A stretch of 55,814 nucleotides of DNA from Bacteroidetes bacterium HGW-Bacteroidetes-2 (GTDB lineage Bacteria > Bacteroidota > Bacteroidia > Flavobacteriales > Flavobacteriaceae): positions 1 to 55,814 of the forward strand of contig PHDJ01000017.1 in the NCBI GenBank assembly GCA_002842575.1, read 5' to 3'. The notes below the pieces were generated by a model. It did not search any database. It was not told the DNA's origin and was given only the letters and a program-made list of their open reading frames with translations. Numbering within the stretch: position 1 is the first letter of the stretch; the number at the start of each line of letters is the position of its first letter. This document shows positions 51,426 to 55,814 of the stretch, in pieces. Made by a program: the position numbers and the translations under genes.

Positions 51426-53495
51426 TTAATTTTTGAAAAGGGGAACTTCAAATAGAATGTGCTGTTGTTTTAAAACACTTATTACTTGGTGTATTTCACT
51501 TTCATCTGGTAAGGACAATGTTTCTTTAGTCAAAAGATTTTCTATTTGCTTTTTCATGGTTTTATTGTGAAATTCTAATAAAAGCTCTCCATCTGAAAAA
51601 GTAATTAGGCAGTCTTTTTCTGAAAAATCTAGTTGTAGTTGTGGGTTAGGCCGAAGGCAATAATCTTCTTCTATATATGCTTTTTGAAGCACTTTGTACA
51701 AAGCTTCCAAAACTCTGTTTATGGTAACAGATGTTAAACAAATTCGGTGTGCGCAACTTAAAATGACATCATAATTGCAATGCAAATTACAAACGCCTTT
51801 TTTGCCCCAAATAAGTTCGTTGTATTGTGCAAAACTGCCCCAACTTCCTGGTCCCGTAGGGCCATAAATACCAACAGTTGGCACGTTAAAACTACCTGCC
51901 ACATGGGTTATTCCAGCGTCATTTCCAATATGAAAAATTGCTCCCGCCATTGCCTCGCCTACTTCCTCCATACCTCCTGTGATATATTCTACATGTTCCC
52001 ATTTTTTTGAGAAGAACTTTGAAATATCTGGATCATCAGGGCCTTGAATAATTTTACAATCTAAAGTTGGAAAAAGAGTATGGATGTTTTCAATAAGTTG
52101 GGCATATTTTTCGGTAGGCCAAATTTTTAAAAGAAAACCGGCACCGTGGTGAATGACAAAATATTTTTTAGAAGGATTTGGATTTCGTTTAAAATAAGGA
52201 TACGCATCTAAATGATTGTCAATATCCACATGTAGTTTAGCAACGGTATCAATATAGTGCTGAATGGCGTGTTGTTTTACTTTTTTGTGTGTAGGATATT
52301 TTAAGGCATGAGGCAAATCATACCCTCTAAAAGCAGGATAGTTGCCAAGTTCATAAACGGCATTATACTTTTTTTCTTGTAGCCTAACTTCTGCTTCATT
52401 AACTACTTTTACACCAGTTAAATGCTTTGTAAAAAAAGGAACCAATCGAGGAGCAACAGCAAAATGTAAATTCCTTGAAACCTTGGCTAATTTGTAAATT
52501 GCCGGTATAGCAAAGAAGATGTCGCCCAAGCCACCATAACTTTTGTACACCAATACATTGCCTAAAGTAGCTATTTTTGGTTTTTTTGCGGAATTTAAAA
52601 GGGTTTCAATTGCCTTCCAGAAATTTTCTGGTGCTTGTTTCATTTCTCTTTTTGCTTTTTCTTTATGTTCAGGATAAAAATCAAAAGAAAAGGTACCTAC
52701 ACGTTCATTAGCAATCAATTCACAACCAGAAAGAAAAGCCTCAGCAGCTAGTCTGCCTGAAGGTTCAGGCCAAACTGGTTTGCAGAAAAACTGTTTTGTT
52801 TGACCTAAAATATGAAGTACTTTGGCATTAGAAACTGGTTCAAAAAAGGAAATATTGGCAGGTATTTCTCGTCGCAATCGGTTGCTGCCATATACTTTGA
52901 AGTGTATTTCTGGATGCTCTTCAGCATAGGTTATAAACTCGTGCCCACCTTTTAAAAAATTTAAATCTCCAAAGAAAGGAATTACGCCTTCTATTTTTAA
53001 AGCCGAAATTTGTAATGCATCTACATCTACCGTTGGCGGCATAATAAGGTGATTTGCGACCGCTTCGCCATAAAAATTATAATGCGATTTATAATGTTCA
53101 GGCGATTGAAAAATAGTTAGCGCAGCTTTTGCAAAAAGGTCTCTAAATAGGTGAAATTTATCTGCATCACAACAACTTTTTATTTTTCTATCTACAGTGC
53201 AAAGAATGTTTCTTCGGATACAAAAGTTGTAATCGTACTCTACTTTTATATAAGGTATATTTTGCTTTAGCAAATAGTGGATAACCTCTAATTCATAAGC
53301 ACATCTAGACATACTATTAACCACAATGACGTCGGCCGCAGAAACTAACATTTTAGTAGTGTTAAAATTACTCAAATAATCTAAAACTATGGTATGTCCT
53401 TTCTTTTCGCCCAGTTTAATCAACTCTTTAATGGTGAGCTCTGCACCTCTAGGAGTGGAAAGCGAAGTGTCATGAAGGAATACGATATTGCTCAA
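51426..53495 (-). CDS. Glycosyltransferase fusion with RRE-like tail
   Basis: 689 residues starting at a TTG (the conserved-looking IVFLHDTSLSTPRGAE follows at once; the next Met is at 49). The first half (about 1-310) is a GT-B, GT4-like unit (EPSGRLAAEAFLSGCELIANE). The second (about 315-600) is a GT9 heptosyltransferase-like unit (GGLGDIFFAIPAIYKL, HHGAGFLLKIWPTEKYA, GNDAGITHVAGSFNVPTVGIYGPTGPGSWG). Residues about 611-689 look like a PqqD/RiPP-recognition winged helix (CLRPNPQLQLDF, FSDGELLLEF, EIHQVISVLKQQHILFEV). The acceptor is unknown; the tail suggests that a peptide is involved. Confidence 0.82.
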   Translation of the reverse strand: MSNIVFLHDTSLSTPRGAELTIKELIKLGEKKGHTIVLDYLSNFNTTKMLVSAADVIVVNSMSRCAYELEVIHYLLKQNIPYIKVEYDYNFCIRRNILCTVDRKIKSCCDADKFHLFRDLFAKAALTIFQSPEHYKSHYNFYGEAVANHLIMPPTVDVDALQISALKIEGVIPFFGDLNFLKGGHEFITYAEEHPEIHFKVYGSNRLRREIPANISFFEPVSNAKVLHILGQTKQFFCKPVWPEPSGRLAAEAFLSGCELIANERVGTFSFDFYPEHKEKAKREMKQAPENFWKAIETLLNSAKKPKIATLGNVLVYKSYGGLGDIFFAIPAIYKLAKVSRNLHFAVAPRLVPFFTKHLTGVKVVNEAEVRLQEKKYNAVYELGNYPAFRGYDLPHALKYPTHKKVKQHAIQHYIDTVAKLHVDIDNHLDAYPYFKRNPNPSKKYFVIHHGAGFLLKIWPTEKYAQLIENIHTLFPTLDCKIIQGPDDPDISKFFSKKWEHVEYITGGMEEVGEAMAGAIFHIGNDAGITHVAGSFNVPTVGIYGPTGPGSWGSFAQYNELIWGKKGVCNLHCNYDVILSCAHRICLTSVTINRVLEALYKVLQKAYIEEDYCLRPNPQLQLDFSEKDCLITFSDGELLLEFHNKTMKKQIENLLTKETLSLPDESEIHQVISVLKQQHILFEVPLFKN

Positions 53496-53622
53496 GGATG
53501 GAGGATTTTAAAAATTTGAAAAAGTACTTTTAACCAAAACAACCATATCTTAATTAAATTAAGAGTTTTCTTTTGTTAAAAGGATACGATTTGAAAAATG
53601 AAATTTTATAAGAATATTTAAA

Positions 53623-53656
53623 GTAAGAATATTTAGAATTTTCTAAATATTCTTAC
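53623..53656. terminator. 16-bp perfect inverted repeat
   Basis: Arms GTAAGAATATTTAGAA (53623-53638) and its exact complement (53641-53656) with a 2-base spacer. It lies 23 bp past the stop of the DDGYY-repeat gene, so a terminator role is likely, although the T-run after it is broken. Confidence 0.6.
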
Positions 53657-53678
53657 CTACCCTAATTATTTATAATAG

Positions 53679-53918
53679 TTAGCCGCCGTAGTAGCCATCA
53701 TCATAGTAACCGTCATCGTAGTAACCGTCATCATAGTAACCGTCATCATAGTAACCGTCATCGTAGTAACCGTCATCGTAGTAACCATCTCCGTAGTAAC
53801 CGTCATCAAAAGAATTATCATCTGATGTACAGGAAGAAATAAACGCTCCAGTTATAGAAATACTGGAGATGACAAGCAAAGCTTGCCCCGACTTTTTAAG
53901 AAAATTTCTGCGTTTCAT
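53679..53918 (-). CDS. Tat-type lipoprotein made of DDGYY repeats
   Basis: 79 residues. The N-terminus has a twin-arginine motif (RRNFLKKSG), a hydrophobic stretch and a lipobox (ISSC, Cys30). After TSDDNSF the mature part is eight units of DDGYY (second unit GDGYY) and a final GG, so the mature protein is almost only Asp, Gly and Tyr. No known fold fits. Dense Tyr and Asp could bind metal, be crosslinked or be modified. The next gene downstream is a glycosyltransferase with a peptide-binding-like tail, which makes a modified surface peptide conceivable. Confidence 0.78.
   Translation of the reverse strand: MKRRNFLKKSGQALLVISSISITGAFISSCTSDDNSFDDGYYGDGYYDDGYYDDGYYDDGYYDDGYYDDGYYDDGYYGG
53688..53807 (-). 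repeat. 15-bp tandem repeat, eight units
   Basis: Eight in-frame 15-bp units encode DDGYY, with near-identical DNA (plus strand GTAGTAACCGTCATC and variants at the third positions). Because the unit is a multiple of three, copy-number change would alter protein length without a frameshift. Confidence 0.9.
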
Positions 53919-54208
53919 AGTAAAGGGTTTATTAATTAATCATTAATTTTTGTTTTCCTGAATTATTTTATATTGTTTGTGTAAAATTGAATTTTTTAAA
54001 AAAATAAAATTAACACTAAAATATGTGACTGTAGTAAAGTTTTTCATAAATTAATTTAAACTGAACAATATAAATATTACAACAATCAATAATTAATTTA
54101 CCCTACTTATTTTAATGTATTTTATAAAATTTATAGCAAAAAGTGGTTGTAGGTTAAAAAAATATAAAGGATTAAAATTTGTAATTATTTATTAAAACAA
54201 AATTTTAA
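53919..54208. other. AT-rich intergenic region
   Basis: 290 bp upstream of the DDGYY-repeat gene. Very AT-rich. I see no TAnnTTTG element on the minus strand, no hairpin and no small gene; mnmE ends at its other edge without a visible terminator. Confidence 0.5.
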
Positions 54209-55597
54209 CTACTTTCCGATACAAAAATTAGCAAAAATATTCCCTAACAAATCATCATTGGTTATTTCACCAGTAATTTCGCCAAAATGGTATAATGCCT
54301 GACGAATGTCTATAGCTAAAAGGTCTCCGGTAAGGTTTTGATTTAGTCCTTCTTGTACTTTGTTAATTTCTTCTAAGGCTTTGAGTAAAACATCGTAGTG
54401 TCTGGAATTGGTTACTATAGTATTGTTGTTTCTAAGCGCACCTATATTGATTAAGCTAAGTAGTTTTTCTTTAAGCTGCTGAACCCCTTCATTCTCTTTA
54501 GCCGATAGTAAGTGCAGATTTGATATTTGTGACTGAAGGTTAGAAATTTGTGATGTATTTAGTTTATCGATTTTGTTAGCAACCACTAGAAGCGGTTTTT
54601 CGGGAAAACGGCTTTTTATTTTTTTCATTTCCTTTAAAAACGGAGCACTGTTTTTATTGACTTCTTCGGCATCAAGTAATAACATTACTATTTCTGCCTG
54701 ACTTATTTTTTGGTATGTTTTTTTTATTCCTAAACTTTCAATAATATCTTCTGTTTCACGAATTCCTGCTGTGTCGATAAACCGAAATCCAATACCGCCA
54801 ATACTTATTTCATCTTCAATAGTATCTCTGGTGGTTCCGGCAATTTCTGAAACAATAGCACGCTCTTCATTAAGTAAAGTGTTTAGTAATGTTGATTTTC
54901 CTACGTTTGGTTCGCCAACTATAGCAATGGGAATGCCTTTTTTTAATACATTGCCTATTGCAAATGAATCGATTAGTCGTTTTAAAACATTTTGAATTTT
55001 GGTGATTAAAATTTGAAAAGCATCTCTATTAGCAAACTCTACATCTTCTTCGGCAAAATCAAGTTCTAATTCTATTAAAGAGGCAAAGTTGAGAAGTTCT
55101 TGCCGTAGAAGTTGAATTTCATTGGAAAAGCCACCACGCATTTGCTGCATAGCTATTTGATGAGTAGCACTATTTTCACTCGAAATTAAATCGGCTACGG
55201 CCTCTGCTTGGCTTAAATCCATTTTACCGTTTAGAAAAGCGCGAAGAGTAAACTCGCCGGCCTCTGCAGAGCGACACCCATTTCTAATAAGTAATTGAAT
55301 GATTTCTTGTTGGATGTATGGACTGCCGTGACAGGAAATTTCTATGGTATTTTCGCCAGTGTAAGATTTAGGACCGTGAAATACAGAAACTAGGACTTCA
55401 TCTAAAATGCGTTTGTCATCTACAATGTTTCCAAGGTGCAAGGTATGGCTAGGTTGTTTTTCTAAGTTTTTGTTTCTTTTACTTTTAAATAGGGGAGCAA
55501 TAATGGTTATTGCGTTGTCTCCAGAAATTCTAATAATAGAAATAGCACCTGCACCTGCGGGGGTAGCTAAAGCAACAATGGTGTCTTGATGTGTCAT
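54209..55597 (-). CDS. mnmE: tRNA modification GTPase MnmE
   Basis: I chose ATG 55597 (MTHQDTIVALATPAGAG, 462 residues), the usual MnmE beginning. N-terminal tetrahydrofolate-binding domain (about 1-120), helical domain, inserted G domain with GEPNVGKS (228-235) and GTTRDT (254-259), then NKIDKL, and the conserved C-terminal FCIGK with its Cys. With MnmG it installs the aminomethyl or carboxymethylaminomethyl group on U34 of certain tRNAs; MnmD in this window acts later in the same route. Confidence 0.96.
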   Translation of the reverse strand: MTHQDTIVALATPAGAGAISIIRISGDNAITIIAPLFKSKRNKNLEKQPSHTLHLGNIVDDKRILDEVLVSVFHGPKSYTGENTIEISCHGSPYIQQEIIQLLIRNGCRSAEAGEFTLRAFLNGKMDLSQAEAVADLISSENSATHQIAMQQMRGGFSNEIQLLRQELLNFASLIELELDFAEEDVEFANRDAFQILITKIQNVLKRLIDSFAIGNVLKKGIPIAIVGEPNVGKSTLLNTLLNEERAIVSEIAGTTRDTIEDEISIGGIGFRFIDTAGIRETEDIIESLGIKKTYQKISQAEIVMLLLDAEEVNKNSAPFLKEMKKIKSRFPEKPLLVVANKIDKLNTSQISNLQSQISNLHLLSAKENEGVQQLKEKLLSLINIGALRNNNTIVTNSRHYDVLLKALEEINKVQEGLNQNLTGDLLAIDIRQALYHFGEITGEITNDDLLGNIFANFCIGK

Positions 55598-55602
55598 TGC
55601 AG

Positions 55603-55610
55603 CAAAAGTA
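55603..55610 (-). promoter_or_regulatory. -7 promoter element of mnmE, near start codon
   Basis: Minus strand TACTTTTG matches TAnnTTTG and ends 5 bases from ATG 55597. The transcript would be leaderless or nearly so, and the element excludes the longer frame from 55642. Confidence 0.6.
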
Positions 55611-55744
55611 CAAATTAGCAAGCAGTTTCTTTCTATTTGCAATAAAGCTTTTTTTTCTTTCAGATGGTTATTTTTTGAACCTATTAAGTAATTCTATTGC
55701 TAAAAAGTTATATCTTTAACCCGTTGGGTGAAATAGGATAAAAC

Positions 55745-55810
55745 AAAAAAAGATATTGGATAAGATACTGAATTACAGTATCTTTAAGTCGCAAAACAAC
55801 CCAATATCTT
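55745..55810 (-). terminator. Nested hairpin, likely terminator
   Basis: Outer arms AAGATATTGG (55750-55759) and CCAATATCTT (55801-55810) enclose an inner hairpin AAGATACTG/CAGTATCTT (55762-55770, 55776-55784). On the minus strand the outer stem runs straight into TTTTTTTG. It would end a gene lying beyond the window edge. Confidence 0.65.
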
Positions 55811-55814
55811 ATGT

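Noticed and set aside
53688-53807. CRISPR-like array
   Set aside because: The repeat unit is 15 bp without spacers and is an in-frame coding repeat (DDGYY).

Overview
The window reads as chromosomal DNA of a marine-type member of the Flavobacteriaceae (Bacteroidota). The reasons are a low GC content, type IX secretion C-terminal sorting domains, lipoproteins with short Bacteroidota-style lipoboxes, DUF3570, DUF4266 and DUF4920 families, and Bacteroidota promoters (-7 element TAnnTTTG) in front of many genes. I see no tRNA, rRNA, CRISPR array, transposase or phage gene. The genus cannot be fixed from the sequence.

Layout. 1-1914: two tandem paralogous T9SS-secreted proteins, the first cut by the window edge. 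2139-13258: mixed metabolism and transport: fused acyl-CoA mutase IcmF, an SMR exporter, an Lrp regulator, an MFS transporter behind a terminator-like leader, DUF1684, a CrcB fluoride channel, an SRPBCC/GyrI-like protein and an exported dipeptidyl-peptidase III. 13401-18254: a local regulon made of a three-gene two-component operon (unknown protein, HisKA_3 kinase, LuxR-type regulator) and two secreted or lipoprotein genes, each of the three units preceded by the same NarL-like palindrome. 18311-28509: housekeeping and accessory genes (MazG-like, IlvE, MnmD, RlmF, CpsB-type phosphatase, PAS protein, SYLF protein, beta-CASP RNase, ATP-cone nuclease). 28751-37875: WG-repeat and TerB-like proteins, a P-type ATPase, a LOG-like protein, the MlaE/MlaF/MlaD lipid transporter, and a DUF302 gene followed by two rhodaneses.

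38003-51082 is the most coherent accessory block. All genes are on the minus strand. One part is an envelope redox set: thioredoxin-like protein, ApbE flavin transferase, DUF4266 lipoprotein, DUF3570 outer-membrane barrel and a DUF2231-like membrane protein. The other part is a heavy-metal (Cus/Czc-like) efflux set: a two-component system, a second DUF2231-like protein, an exported rubrerythrin, an RND pump fused to its outer-membrane factor, and an adaptor. Four copies of an 11-bp-period direct repeat (CTTAAG-N5-CTTAA), each 41-42 bp upstream of a -7 element, tie the regulator to itself and to three target units. This looks like a complete metal-stress regulon whose binding site can be read by eye.

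51426-55814: a large glycosyltransferase fusion whose C-terminal tail looks like a RiPP-recognition (PqqD-like) domain, preceded by a tiny Tat-type lipoprotein made of DDGYY repeats, then mnmE. MnmE and MnmD (20656) act in the same tRNA wobble-uridine pathway although they lie 33 kb apart.

The best candidates for undescribed biology are the NarL-box regulon, the metal-stress regulon with its flavin/redox neighbour, and the DDGYY peptide next to a glycosyltransferase with a peptide-binding-like tail.
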